Origin: Planctomycetota bacterium
Lineage (GTDB): Bacteria > Planctomycetota > UBA1135 > GCA-002686595
Assembly: GCA_029250885.1 (NCBI GenBank)
Contig: JAQXEK010000051.1
Span: forward strand, 1 to 64,000
Reading direction: 5' to 3'
Length of the DNA: 64,000 nt
The notes under the pieces are model-generated. The model was not told the origin of the DNA and made no database searches. It saw only the letters and a list, made by a program, of their open reading frames with translations. The position numbers and the translations under genes are program-made. This document shows, piece after piece, positions 9,108-18,590 of this stretch; position 1 is the first letter of the stretch, and every line of letters begins with the position of its first letter.

Positions 9108-11290
9108 TGGCCGATCCGGGGAGTCTCGGGCAGACCGAGGAGGAGGGTACCGAGGCCGTAGACCTAGGGCGCATGAGTCCCTTGATTCTCAGTGGCGTCG
9201 GCCCTAGCCGCGCCGCGCGCCTGACTGGCCTAGGCGTTTTTAGCGTGCGCGATCTCTTGACCCTACGTCCGCGGCGTCTTGATGTGGCGCCGTCCACCCT
9301 ACCGATCGCAGCACTGCGTGGCTTGGTGGTCGACGGGCCCATCTGCGACGAGTCCACGGCCGCAATGGCCAGCGGGAGACCGACGACCGGCGTCAAAGAG
9401 GTTCACCGCATCGAGGGCGAGGTCACCGCCATGCGTATGTTCCGCCAGGGTGGCCGGCGTTCGACCCTGCGCATCGGCGTCAGCGATGGAACTGCGTCCA
9501 TAGACGCACTCTTCTTTAATCAGCCCTGGTTGCGGGAGCTCTTTGATAAGGGCGATACGGTCGAACTCATGGGCAGCCTTGTAAACACGAAGTCTGGACC
9601 TGCATTGGTCACGCCGCGCATCGGACGCCAGGACAAGCCTCTGCCCGAACCGGGAGCCCTGGAGCCGATCTATCCCTTGGTGGACGGCGTCGGTCAGGAT
9701 TACCTGCGCGGTCTCATCCTGGACGCCATGGACCAGTTCGGCGAAAGCCTTAAGGAGACCTTGTCCGAGGCCCAGCTTGAAAGCCTTGGCTTTCCAACCC
9801 TGTCCAAGGCCGTGGCCAGCTTGCATCGGCCCACCAGCGAGGCCGCCTATGGGGCGGCCCTCTCGCGCTTCGCTTTCGAAGGCCTACTCGGCCTTGCGGC
9901 ACGCCTGGAAAGAAAGCGCCAAGCCCGGTTGGCGGGTGCGGCTCTTCCTGCTCACTTGCCGCAGCACCAGGGGCAACCAGCCGCTGCGTCCGCAGCTCTC
10001 GAGCAGCTCTTTCCCTTCCCGTTCACGGGCGCGCAAAAGCGCGTGATTGCCGAGCTGCTGGAAGACATGGAGAGCACGACGCCCATGGGGCGGTTGCTGC
10101 AGGGCGACGTCGGCGCGGGCAAAACCGCCGTGGCATTGGCGGTATCAATCGCCATGGTGAAGAGCGGCGGCCAGGTCGCCTTCATGGCGCCGACCGAGGT
10201 GTTGGCCGAGCAGCACTTTGGCGGCAACCGCGAGCTGCTGCGCGGCCAGGGTATCGACTCGTGCCTGCTCACGGGGTCCATCCCGACGCGCGTTCGTCGC
10301 GAGCTGCTCTCTGGTGTGGCGACGGGGCGGCCCATGATCGTCTTCGGTACCCATGCTTTATTCTCCAAGGACGTTGCGTTTGGCGCACTTGGCCTGTGTG
10401 TGATCGACGAGCAGCACCGCTTCGGTGTTGGGCAGCGGGAACGGCTGACCAAGGGCGGCGCGAAGGGCGATCTTGCCGGTGACGCCATCCAAGACCGCGC
10501 CTTCCCAGCTATCGCCGACGCCCACGTTTTGCACATGACCGCGACGCCGATCCCGCGCTCTCTAGCGCTCATTTTACACGGCGACCTGGACCTAGCGATC
10601 CTCGACGAAAAGCCGGCCGGTCGCGGCGTGATCCGCACGCGCTGGGTGCGCGGTGCCGAGCGGCGCCGTATCCGCGGCCTGCTGTCCGAGCGCCTGGCGG
10701 CCGACGAGCGCGCGTTCTGGGTCTTGCCGCGGATCGATAGCACCGAATCCGAGCGCGGCGGTCGCGGCGTTGTGGAGGTTCACGAGTGGCTGCTCGCTAC
10801 GGACCTGGCTGAGCACGGCATCGAGCTCGTCCACGGCCGGCTCAAACCCGACGAGCGCCGCCGCCGCTTCCAGCGCTTCAAGAGCGGCGAATCAAAGCTG
10901 CTTGTGGGCACCACGGTGATCGAGGTCGGCGTGGATGTTCCCGAGGCGACGATCATGGTGATCGAAGACGCCGAGCGCCTAGGCCTGGCCCAATTGCACC
11001 AGCTGCGGGGCCGAATAGGACGCGGTCCGGGTGGCGATCCCTGGTGCCTGTTGTTGGGCCCGAAGTCGGGCGAAGAGCGCTTCCGGCTGCTCGAGTCGAC
11101 CCAAGATGGGTTTGTGATTGCCGAGGCTGACCTCGAGAAGCGCGGTATGGGGGACCTGGCCGGCGTGCGCCAGAGTGGAGAGAACCTCGAGGGCCTAGCC
11201 GAGCTCGACACACGCCTATTCGACCAAGCCACCCGGCTTGTGCGCAGCGATGCGGCTCTGTTGGAGGAGCTGCTTGCCAAGCCCAAGTGA
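9107..11290 (+). CDS. recG: ATP-dependent DNA helicase RecG
   Basis: 727 residues. It unwinds branched DNA and remodels stalled forks and Holliday junctions. The N-terminal wedge/OB-fold part begins SPLILSGVGPSRAARL and contains the OB strand region VTAMRMFRQGGR. The SF2 motor follows, with Walker A GDVGAGKT near 333-340, DEQH box near 434-437, motif III HMTATPIPRSLA, motif IV-V LVGTTVIEVGVDVPEAT and motif VI QLRGRIGRG. The length fits the family. It starts at ATG 9107, sharing one base with the preceding stop. Coupling to an exported protein of unknown function is unusual and probably only reflects compact gene packing. Confidence 0.97.
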   Translation: MADPGSLGQTEEEGTEAVDLGRMSPLILSGVGPSRAARLTGLGVFSVRDLLTLRPRRLDVAPSTLPIAALRGLVVDGPICDESTAAMASGRPTTGVKEVHRIEGEVTAMRMFRQGGRRSTLRIGVSDGTASIDALFFNQPWLRELFDKGDTVELMGSLVNTKSGPALVTPRIGRQDKPLPEPGALEPIYPLVDGVGQDYLRGLILDAMDQFGESLKETLSEAQLESLGFPTLSKAVASLHRPTSEAAYGAALSRFAFEGLLGLAARLERKRQARLAGAALPAHLPQHQGQPAAASAALEQLFPFPFTGAQKRVIAELLEDMESTTPMGRLLQGDVGAGKTAVALAVSIAMVKSGGQVAFMAPTEVLAEQHFGGNRELLRGQGIDSCLLTGSIPTRVRRELLSGVATGRPMIVFGTHALFSKDVAFGALGLCVIDEQHRFGVGQRERLTKGGAKGDLAGDAIQDRAFPAIADAHVLHMTATPIPRSLALILHGDLDLAILDEKPAGRGVIRTRWVRGAERRRIRGLLSERLAADERAFWVLPRIDSTESERGGRGVVEVHEWLLATDLAEHGIELVHGRLKPDERRRRFQRFKSGESKLLVGTTVIEVGVDVPEATIMVIEDAERLGLAQLHQLRGRIGRGPGGDPWCLLLGPKSGEERFRLLESTQDGFVIAEADLEKRGMGDLAGVRQSGENLEGLAELDTRLFDQATRLVRSDAALLEELLAKPK

Positions 11291-11440
11291 TCGCTCTGCC
11301 GCCATCCTTGCCCAGCCACCTCGACCCAGTTCCGTATCTACGCAGAGAGCCGCCGCGACGCAGCAGCTATTGCGCTGCAATCCGATGCTGCTGTTCTCAA
11401 GTTCCGCAACGTGACCCTGCGGCCGACCCTCGACCCCTAA
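11291..11440 (+). pseudogene. Possible remnant of a DUF1080 C-terminus
   Basis: Directly after the recG stop, in the same frame, about 40 codons end at TAA 11438-11440 and read FRIYAESRRDAAA, then AIALQSDAAVLKFRNVTLRP. This ending looks like the C-terminal strands of DUF1080 (3-keto-disaccharide hydrolase-like) domains, which typically close with xIxLQ....VxFRNIxxRPL. No start codon, signal peptide or rest of the domain is present. It may be a gene fragment or a chance resemblance. Confidence 0.3.
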
Positions 11441-11443
11441 TCG

Positions 11444-12955
11444 CTAGAAGCAGACCTGGTTGCGGCCGGCCTCCTTCGCCTCGTAGAGCTTCTTGTCGGC
11501 AAGCCTAATCAAGCGCTCGCCGTCAAGCTGGGAGGTTGCCTGCTCCAGGGAAGCACAACCAAGGCTTATGGTCACGTTGATAGATTCCCCTTCGTGGTGA
11601 CACTTGAGTGCTTCGATCCGGGCGCGCACGCGCTCGGCCAGCGCTGCGATACCTTCGCGGGTTGTGAGGGGCATGACGATGGTGAACTCCTCGCCGCCGT
11701 AGCGCGCTACAAAATCCCCTGGGCGCAGGGCTTCGGTGATCGCGTCCCCAACGCGCTTTATAATGACGTCACCGGCGGCGTGTCCCTTCGTGTCGTTGAA
11801 GATTTTAAAGTGATCGATGTCGATCATGATTACTCCCAAGAGCAGGGGCTTCTTGCGGTTGAGCCGGGATTGGACCTCGGTCTTGAGCTTGTCATCCAAG
11901 GCGGCACGGTTGGGCAGGCCGGAGAGCTTGTCCGTGGTTGCCTTGTGCTCGAGCTCGACGTTGGCGGCCTTGGTGGTGCGCAGGTCGACGGCCTGACCTA
12001 GGCTGATGGCCAGCAGGTGCTCGCGGGCGTCACGGATAATGTCTTCGTGGTCGGTGTCGGGCAGATTGATCTGCAGCATGTCGGCGGTCTCGGCGACCCC
12101 GGTCTCTAAGCCGTGCAAGAACTCGTCAATGCCCTCGCGGGTCATGGAGTACTTCGAGCCGCCCCACTTTTGCAAGATACGCAAGTGGCGCCCCTTGTCC
12201 TTGTCACACATTACTCGGGTGGTCAATGCGGTCAAGGTCATGATCGCCGTGAGCTCGCGGATGTCCTCGCTGAGGCCGCGGGGTAGCTTCTGGGGACGCT
12301 GCATATAGCCGACTGCCTTAGCAAGCAGAGGCGGGATGTTCCATGATTCCAAGAGTGCCATCACCACATCGGATTGGTTAAAGCCCATGAGCTGGTCTTC
12401 GACCTCCGTAGTAGGCCAGTTGCCCGCGGAGGCGTCTAGCACCCCGGCGTAGTCCACTGGTAAACACTCGGACATAACCAGGCCGCCAAAGTTGGCGAGC
12501 AGTCCACACAGGAAGGCCTCGTCAGCAAGTTCGGACTTCCCGGCATAGATCGCTAGGGAGCGGCCAGCGACCGCACCAATGATGCTCCGGTGCCAGTAGT
12601 CTTCGTAGTCGAAGGGACCGCCGTCCGAGTCCTTCGGGACGACATCCGCCAGGGAGAAGGACAGCGCCATCAGCATCACCGACTTCATCCCCAACACCAT
12701 GGTCGCCTTCTGCAGCGTGGAGACCTCGTGGCTCATGCTAAACAGCGATGAGTTAGAGAGCTTTAGCAGCTTGGCGGAGAGGGCGGGGTCCCTGGAGATG
12801 GCCTCGGCAAGGTCATCGAGAGTGGTGCCCTCTTCTGCGGTAAGGCGGAGTACTTCGAGGGCTACCGCTGGCAGACTCGGGAGTGAGTCAGCCCTAAGGA
12901 TGGCGGGTGGTAGTGCGTGTACGGTGGGGCTACTGCTCATGGCGGGGGGGCACAT
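11444..12955 (-). CDS. HDOD domain and GGDEF diguanylate cyclase
   Basis: 503-residue cytoplasmic signalling protein. The N-terminal HDOD domain (about 20-215) shows the typical ISRDPALSAKLLKLSNSSLF and the later FNQSDVVMALLESWNIPP. A helical linker leads to a C-terminal GGDEF domain (about 330-503) with DIDHFKIFNDTKGH, the active-site GGEEF near 420-424, and an inhibitory RxxD site (RPGD) five residues before it. It should therefore make cyclic di-GMP from two GTP and be product-inhibited. No transmembrane segment is seen. The true start may be the second ATG, five codons in. Transcribed alone, convergent with recG and divergent from the HEAT-repeat gene. Confidence 0.93.
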   Translation of the reverse strand: MCPPAMSSSPTVHALPPAILRADSLPSLPAVALEVLRLTAEEGTTLDDLAEAISRDPALSAKLLKLSNSSLFSMSHEVSTLQKATMVLGMKSVMLMALSFSLADVVPKDSDGGPFDYEDYWHRSIIGAVAGRSLAIYAGKSELADEAFLCGLLANFGGLVMSECLPVDYAGVLDASAGNWPTTEVEDQLMGFNQSDVVMALLESWNIPPLLAKAVGYMQRPQKLPRGLSEDIRELTAIMTLTALTTRVMCDKDKGRHLRILQKWGGSKYSMTREGIDEFLHGLETGVAETADMLQINLPDTDHEDIIRDAREHLLAISLGQAVDLRTTKAANVELEHKATTDKLSGLPNRAALDDKLKTEVQSRLNRKKPLLLGVIMIDIDHFKIFNDTKGHAAGDVIIKRVGDAITEALRPGDFVARYGGEEFTIVMPLTTREGIAALAERVRARIEALKCHHEGESINVTISLGCASLEQATSQLDGERLIRLADKKLYEAKEAGRNQVCF

Positions 12956-13174
12956 TCGTTGGCTTGGTGAAAGATTCGGGGGGGGGGAAGGCCGATTCGC
13001 AGTGTTGTAGATCGGTAGTTAGGGCGGTGATCTTGAGCCTTTGGCGAGTTCTGGCAAGCCATGGAGTCGATCGACCGTAGAGATCGGCTGAATCGGTGCC
13101 TCAGATCCAGTTCGAGCGGTATCCTGAGGGCCTGCTTGGGGTAGTCACCAACAGCCCCGACACCCTCTTCCGCC

Positions 13175-16100
13175 ATGAAAACACTGCTCTTGCCACTCGC
13201 TTTCGCCCTCGCAGCCCTTCCCGCTGCGGCCCAGCTCGACCTCCCCGACAAGGCCCCCAAGGCCAAGCCGGGACCCGGTGTCGAGCTGCCCGCCAAGCCC
13301 CGTGGTGATGTCCGCCCACGCCCTGCTGGCGACGAGGCACTAGGCGGTCTGGACGTGCCCGCGTCAAAGGGGGCACCGGATACAGCCACAGGGACCGAAG
13401 CCGCGCCGCCGGCGGGCTCGCTGCTAGAGAGTGGTCCGACTGGAGCCATCTTTGACTACCTGCGCGAGCTCAAGAAGCCCACGGGGCGCATCATCGAAGA
13501 TGCGGCTTTTAGCCTGTCGAACATGGGCGCCGACGGACTGACCGCGGCACGGCTTGGATTGCGAGAGAAGCAGCACGGCGTTGTCCTAGCGTCGGCGCAA
13601 TGCCTACTCTTGTCCAAGGACCCTGAGGACCGCAAGCTCGTGCGCCCCGTACTTGAAACAAAGCTACCCTCCAGGACCTTGGGGCCTCTTCTTGAGCTTG
13701 AGGTCGCTTCCCACACCGTCGAGGATGGCAACAAGCTTCTACTAGAGTTGCTCGACCACAAGCGCAGCACCCTGCGCAAGGTCGCCGGGAAGCAGTACCG
13801 GCTGCGTGCCGATGAGGTCGCTCTAGGGACTCTGCTCAAGCTCGCCAAATCCAACCGCTCGGACACCCGACTCTTGTCCGTCGAACTTCTTAGCCATAGG
13901 CAAGGCGATGACGTTGATGGCGCCCTCTTAGGGCTAATGGCGGACTCGATTGCCAACGTGGCCACCGCGGCGGGTGAGTCGATCGCCCTGCGGATTACGG
14001 GCCCGGACTACGCGCACCTCCCCGTGCTGCTAACCCAGGCACGCTTACAGGGGTATGAGGACAACGCCGGCGCACAGGCCCTACTCGCGGTGCTCAAAGC
14101 CGAGAGCCGCCTGGGTGTTGCTCTGCTTCCCGAGAGCGAGGACACCAGTCTGGTGGTGCACATGCGCTCGGGGTCTCCGTTTGTCTCTACGACCGCAGCG
14201 GCTGCCTTGGCGGGGATCGGCTTTCGCTCGGCCGAGCAGAGGGAATACATGAACCTCGAGGTGCCCCACACTTTGGTAGCAAGCCTCTCTGGAGGTGTCT
14301 ATTTCCCGGAATACGCATCGATTCGGCCACTTGCCTTTCGCCGACTCAGCCAGATCACCGGCCAATATTTCGGCACCGACAACACGGCATGGCAGCAGTG
14401 GTGGCTTAGCCACGCGAGGGATTTCAAGGCCCTGCGCGCAGTGATGGGCGTCGAGCTAGCACAGCACGAAGCCCTCGAAGTGCGCTGGTATTCTCCCCGA
14501 GCTGGAGAGAGCTTTCGACTGCTCGGCAGCCTAGCCACGAAGGACAGCTCGCCGTACGCAGGAAGCACCCTGCGCCTTGTGCCCTCTAAGAGCGCGGACC
14601 TCATGAAGACCCTGATTGATGCCAACGTATTTGGTGCCGAGCGCATGCCCGGACTCGTCGGGACTTCCAACGGCATTGAGGATGAATTTGAGGTCCGCGT
14701 CGGCGGCCAGTCCAAGCTGTTTCGCTTTGGTACCGGTGCCAACGTGACCTGGTTCGAGCCCGTCATGGACAGCCTGGAGGACTTTAGAGAGCAGTCGGTT
14801 TGGCAGCTCTTTCCCGGCGTTCAACACGGCCTGACCGAAGAGGGGCGCAAGGCCTTCTTTCAGTCCGAGGCTAGCTTCTGGAGCAGCGAGAGGACCGAAC
14901 TTGAGCGCGACCGCCGGCTGGTGAGTTTGATACTGGACCACGCGACGCTTCTGCCCATTGAACAGCGCGACTCCGTAGTCGCCCAGGTCGTCTCGATCTA
15001 TAACAAGCCCGGTGTCCCAAGCGAACAGGACTTTGGTCTGCTCGTTGGCCTGCTGAGGGACGAGGCCTTTTTTGGCGAGCGCGCCCGGGGCATCTTGAGC
15101 TTGACGATTCGCGCGGGTCGCTCCGGCGCTATAGTGGATGGGGAGCCGATGAAGCTCTCAACGGATCTTGCGGGTGAGGTGCTCGATGTGCTCATCGTGG
15201 GCTCCGACGTGATGCGACTTGAACCCCTCTCGATGGTTCTGCAGGCTTCGACGATGGGTTTCCTGTGGACTGCCGCCGAGGACCCCCGCGCCGGTATTCG
15301 CACGGTTGCGGCGGCAGTCTTGGCTAACCACAGCGACCCCAAGTCGATTGAGTTCTTACGCGCCCTTGTGGCGGACCCGGACAAGGGCGTGGAGGCATCA
15401 GCCGTACTCGCGATTTGCGCGGCGGGTATGATCGACTTTAAGGAAGAGATCCTCCTGCGAGCTCGTGTAGGGGACCGCCTCGTGCGCATCGCCGCCCTGC
15501 GTGGACTCGCTAACATGCCGGGTGCAGATACCCAAGCGGTCCTGCGTCAGGCGGTCCTTGAACAGGACGCCGGCCTACGGGTCGCCGCCGTGGAGTCCCT
15601 AGCGACCTTGGCCGATCCATCCTGCGCTACCCTGCTGGCATCGATGTTCGCGGCGGGGCCGACCAGCCCGCTTTTCAAGCCAGCCAAGCGTGGATTGCGC
15701 GCCATGGGCGAGCCGGCGTGGAATGACCTGTTGGGACTTGCGCGCTCGCGGACCAACCAGGCGAAGCGCGATGCCGCCCTGTTGCTCTCGGACCAGAGTG
15801 TCTTGGACGTGACGACGATCTTGATCACGATGCTCACGGATGACCCCAAGGATATGGAGCTTGTTTCTGAGCTGGCTGTTCTGACCTGCGTAGATTATTC
15901 GCAAGAGCCCAACCCCGCAGAGGCCTGGTGGGCCTGGTGGGATCGTGTCGGGGGCACGGATCCCTTCAGCTGGTTCTGCGGTGCCTTGGCGGCGGCAGAA
16001 CTTACGATTTACGGGTCACCCGAGAGCCTCGGCGGCCAAGGCACCCTAAAGGGCGGCCTAGGCCTGTTGGCGGTGATGCGAGGCGAGGCCGGTGCGGAGA

Positions 16101-16312
16101 GCTTCCTTGTGGAGCGCTCGCGCCGTGAGCTCAGTCGCCTGTTGGGCAGAGATATCGGCGGCTTCCCGCCCCGGGGCCGGCAGTTTGATCGCTGGTGCGC
16201 CGAGCTCGAGTTCTCCCTGGGCGAGCACTATGCGGCGCTAGAGGATGAGTGGAGCGGCGTCGGTGACCTGGGCCCGGAGCCCGCTAGTGTGGCGCCAGCA
16301 AGCGCGCAATAG
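13175..16312 (+). CDS. Exported HEAT-repeat protein
   Basis: 1045 residues. A signal peptide (MKTLLLPLAFALAALPAAAQ) is followed by a low-complexity Pro/Lys linker. Long stretches of paired helices typical of HEAT/PBS-lyase-type repeats then run from about 105 to 300 and 680 to 880 (for example VRIAALRGLANMPG and LRVAAVESLATLADPS). A non-repeat middle part (about 370-580) contains WQQWWLSHARDF, and a similar Trp-rich AEAWWAWWDRVGG appears near 910. No catalytic motif is evident, so a protein-binding scaffold in the periplasm is the best guess. The lytic transglycosylase gene starts 6 bases later, suggesting one operon and a cell-wall context. Confidence 0.85.
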   Translation: MKTLLLPLAFALAALPAAAQLDLPDKAPKAKPGPGVELPAKPRGDVRPRPAGDEALGGLDVPASKGAPDTATGTEAAPPAGSLLESGPTGAIFDYLRELKKPTGRIIEDAAFSLSNMGADGLTAARLGLREKQHGVVLASAQCLLLSKDPEDRKLVRPVLETKLPSRTLGPLLELEVASHTVEDGNKLLLELLDHKRSTLRKVAGKQYRLRADEVALGTLLKLAKSNRSDTRLLSVELLSHRQGDDVDGALLGLMADSIANVATAAGESIALRITGPDYAHLPVLLTQARLQGYEDNAGAQALLAVLKAESRLGVALLPESEDTSLVVHMRSGSPFVSTTAAAALAGIGFRSAEQREYMNLEVPHTLVASLSGGVYFPEYASIRPLAFRRLSQITGQYFGTDNTAWQQWWLSHARDFKALRAVMGVELAQHEALEVRWYSPRAGESFRLLGSLATKDSSPYAGSTLRLVPSKSADLMKTLIDANVFGAERMPGLVGTSNGIEDEFEVRVGGQSKLFRFGTGANVTWFEPVMDSLEDFREQSVWQLFPGVQHGLTEEGRKAFFQSEASFWSSERTELERDRRLVSLILDHATLLPIEQRDSVVAQVVSIYNKPGVPSEQDFGLLVGLLRDEAFFGERARGILSLTIRAGRSGAIVDGEPMKLSTDLAGEVLDVLIVGSDVMRLEPLSMVLQASTMGFLWTAAEDPRAGIRTVAAAVLANHSDPKSIEFLRALVADPDKGVEASAVLAICAAGMIDFKEEILLRARVGDRLVRIAALRGLANMPGADTQAVLRQAVLEQDAGLRVAAVESLATLADPSCATLLASMFAAGPTSPLFKPAKRGLRAMGEPAWNDLLGLARSRTNQAKRDAALLLSDQSVLDVTTILITMLTDDPKDMELVSELAVLTCVDYSQEPNPAEAWWAWWDRVGGTDPFSWFCGALAAAELTIYGSPESLGGQGTLKGGLGLLAVMRGEAGAESFLVERSRRELSRLLGRDIGGFPPRGRQFDRWCAELEFSLGEHYAALEDEWSGVGDLGPEPASVAPASAQ

Positions 16313-16318
16313 AGATCG

Positions 16319-17068
16319 ATGGCAGCCAAGCAGGGCAAGCGAAAGGGCGGCCAAAAGCTGTCCCCCCAAGCCGCGGCACTCGAGAAGTTCTATACGGCGA
16401 ATGCGATCGTGGCCGAACAAGGCAAAAGCTCAGGGATCTCCGAGGCTCCACCGGGTCGTCGGATGTTTGTGCGCTTGGTCCTCCTGCTCGGGTGCCTGGT
16501 CCTGCTGTGGACCGTCGCCGAGAAGGCTGTGCTTGCGCCGCTGATCGAGAGCGTGCGCAATCGCGGCGGCTATGCGCGGGTCACTGGGCACAAGGATGCC
16601 ATTCTGGCCGGTGCGGCAGAGAGTGGCATTGATCCCTACCTGATTGCCGGCATCGTCTTTGCGGAGAGCAGCGGCCGCGTGAACGCCAAGTCCGGGGCCG
16701 GGGCCAATGGTCTCATGCAGTTAATGATGCCCACCGCCGTTGAGCAGGCCCACAAGCTGGGCCTGGACACACCCAGCGAGACGGACCTGCTCACGAACCC
16801 CGAGCTGAATATCCGTTTGGGCTCAAACTACTTTGCTTGGGTCATGAAGAACGAGGGCCAGCATGTGGAGCGCAGCCTGGTCGCCTACAACGCGGGCCGC
16901 GGCCGCCTGGGCAAGTGGATCGCCGAGGCGGGTAGCTACGAGGAATGGCGCGCGGCGCGCATGGAGGCGGGTAAGTCGAGCACCTTGACCTACGCGAGCC
17001 GGGTCCTGGCAGCCCGGGATGAGTTTGTCGAGAGGGGCCTGTTTGTCCCGATACCGGTCGAGCCCTAG
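16319..17068 (+). CDS. Lytic transglycosylase, SLT domain, membrane-anchored
   Basis: 249 residues. A Lys-rich cytoplasmic head leads to one transmembrane helix (about 47-65, FVRLVLLLGCLVLLW), then a periplasmic Slt70-like domain. The catalytic Glu is Glu116 in IVFAESSG. It is followed by GLMQLMMPTA, the LNIRLGSNYF helix and VAYNAGRG, in the family order. It would cleave the MurNAc-GlcNAc bond of peptidoglycan, giving 1,6-anhydro ends. The size matches small SLT proteins. It lies 6 bp after the HEAT-repeat gene and 65 bp before mscS. The position next to a mechanosensitive channel suggests an envelope-maintenance group. Confidence 0.93.
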   Translation: MAAKQGKRKGGQKLSPQAAALEKFYTANAIVAEQGKSSGISEAPPGRRMFVRLVLLLGCLVLLWTVAEKAVLAPLIESVRNRGGYARVTGHKDAILAGAAESGIDPYLIAGIVFAESSGRVNAKSGAGANGLMQLMMPTAVEQAHKLGLDTPSETDLLTNPELNIRLGSNYFAWVMKNEGQHVERSLVAYNAGRGRLGKWIAEAGSYEEWRAARMEAGKSSTLTYASRVLAARDEFVERGLFVPIPVEP

Positions 17069-17133
17069 AACTTCGGCAGGGAAGCGGTAAGCTCTAGGCG
17101 AAAACAACCTTTGCGATCGCCATAACTTTCTCC

Positions 17134-18402
17134 ATGCTTCTCCCCATGCTCTCCTCTCTCCAGCCGTTCCGCTCCGTCCAGGAAGCGGCCGGGGGCACCC
17201 TGGACGCCCCGGCCATCGAGAGCCTGCAGGACTGGCTCAAGAACGTTCTACCCCAGTCCTTCCAAAAGCAGGTGTTCTTGCTGGAGAGCTGGCAGTGGAT
17301 TGGGCTTGTTTTGATCGTGTTCTTTGCTCTGGTCGTCGACCGCATCACGCGGATGGTAATTCAACGCCTGGTAAAGCGGTTCACCAAGACTCGAGGTGCT
17401 GAGACGGGTGAGTCCACGATTAGGCACTTTAAGCGCCCCCTGGGTATCTGGGCGGGAACGCTCTTCTTCAGGATTTGGAACCCCGCACTTGGCCTGCCCG
17501 ATCAGTTCGACACTGTTCTCGATGTGGCTTCTGGACTGCTACTCACTTTTGCAGGAGTCTGGGCGGTTTACGGGTTTGTGGACATCTTCTGCGACTTTCT
17601 AGAGGCCAAGGCTAAGCAGTCCGAGAACAAGTTCGACGACATGCTTGTGCCCCTACTTCGGCGCACGATCAAGATCGTCGTCGTGATCGGCGGCATTCTG
17701 TTCCTTGCAACCAAGTGGACCGAGGATCTTTGGAGCATCGTTGCCGGCCTCGGACTCGGGTCCGTTGCGGTCGCCTTCGCCGCCAGGGATAGCGTGGAGA
17801 ACCTCTTCGGTACCTTCACGGTCTTGTTGGACAAGCCCTTCGAGATTGGCGATTGGATCACCATGGGGGATCTTGATGGGGACGTCGAGTCCGTGGGGTT
17901 CCGCTCGACGCGAGTGCGCACCTTCTACAACAGCGTGATTACTGTGCCCAACCGGCACTTCATTTCGGGTCAAGTCGACAACATGGGTGCGCGCCGCTAT
18001 CGCCGCATCAAAACGACCCTAGCCCTGACCTATGACACCCCGCCTGAGAAGGTCGAGGCCTTCTGCGAGGGCGTTCGCGAGCTGATCCGCAAGCACCCTC
18101 ACACGCGCAAGGACTACTTCCACGTCTACCTCAACGGCCTAGGTGCAAGCTCCCTTGACGTGATGCTCTATTGTTTTGTTGAGGTCCCCGACTGGTCCAA
18201 GGAGCTAGCAGAAAAGCACCGACTCTTCGCCGACATCCTGCGCATCGCTAAGTCGCTCGAAGTGGACTTCGCCTTCCCAACCCAGAGCCTGCATGTGGTC
18301 AAGCCCGAAGACCTAATGCACGGCAATACACCGGCCAACAAGCAGGCAGGACAAGACCTAGGGATCGAGGCCGCCACCACAATCCTCCGCGAGACGCTGT
18401 AA
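17134..18402 (+). CDS. MscS-type mechanosensitive channel
   Basis: 422-residue inner-membrane channel that opens on membrane tension to release solutes after osmotic downshock. A periplasmic N-terminal stretch is followed by about four helices: WIGLVLIVFFALVV, one at about 100-120, VASGLLLTFAGVWAVYGFV, and IKIVVVIGGILFLA. The pore helix SIVAGLGLGSVAVAFAARD carries the Gly/Ala pattern of MscS TM3, with the beta-domain entry VLLDKPFEIGDWI directly after. The cytoplasmic cage follows (RRYRRIKTTLALTYDTPPEKV). ATGs at 17134 and 17146 are both possible starts. Confidence 0.95.
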   Translation: MLLPMLSSLQPFRSVQEAAGGTLDAPAIESLQDWLKNVLPQSFQKQVFLLESWQWIGLVLIVFFALVVDRITRMVIQRLVKRFTKTRGAETGESTIRHFKRPLGIWAGTLFFRIWNPALGLPDQFDTVLDVASGLLLTFAGVWAVYGFVDIFCDFLEAKAKQSENKFDDMLVPLLRRTIKIVVVIGGILFLATKWTEDLWSIVAGLGLGSVAVAFAARDSVENLFGTFTVLLDKPFEIGDWITMGDLDGDVESVGFRSTRVRTFYNSVITVPNRHFISGQVDNMGARRYRRIKTTLALTYDTPPEKVEAFCEGVRELIRKHPHTRKDYFHVYLNGLGASSLDVMLYCFVEVPDWSKELAEKHRLFADILRIAKSLEVDFAFPTQSLHVVKPEDLMHGNTPANKQAGQDLGIEAATTILRETL

Positions 18403-18520
18403 GCCATGATGGCTTGCCAGCTGGACACCGGTCATTCAGGTTGAGCCGATGGCCTCGGAACTTTGCGAGGTCAAGGGATGCGGATCCGTAAAAGCGACTC
18501 TGCGAGTGGGCGGTCCGGTG

Positions 18521-18538
18521 ATCGAATCGGTTTTCGAT
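18521..18538 (+). promoter_or_regulatory. Small inverted repeat upstream of the MoxR/ABC operon
   Basis: ATCGAA (18521-18526) and TTCGAT (18533-18538) form a 6-bp inverted repeat with a 6-nt spacer. It lies about 50 bases before the first gene of the operon, in the only non-coding stretch there. It could be an operator. No clear -35/-10 pair was identified. Confidence 0.2.
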
Positions 18539-18590
18539 AGGGACGGATTGTTATTGCGATGTTTTGGGTGGGACAACGTAGGATGTGATT

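Noticed and set aside
13066-13075. Palindrome GTCGATCGAC before the HEAT-repeat gene
   Set aside because: A 10-bp palindrome is expected often by chance in 64 kb.
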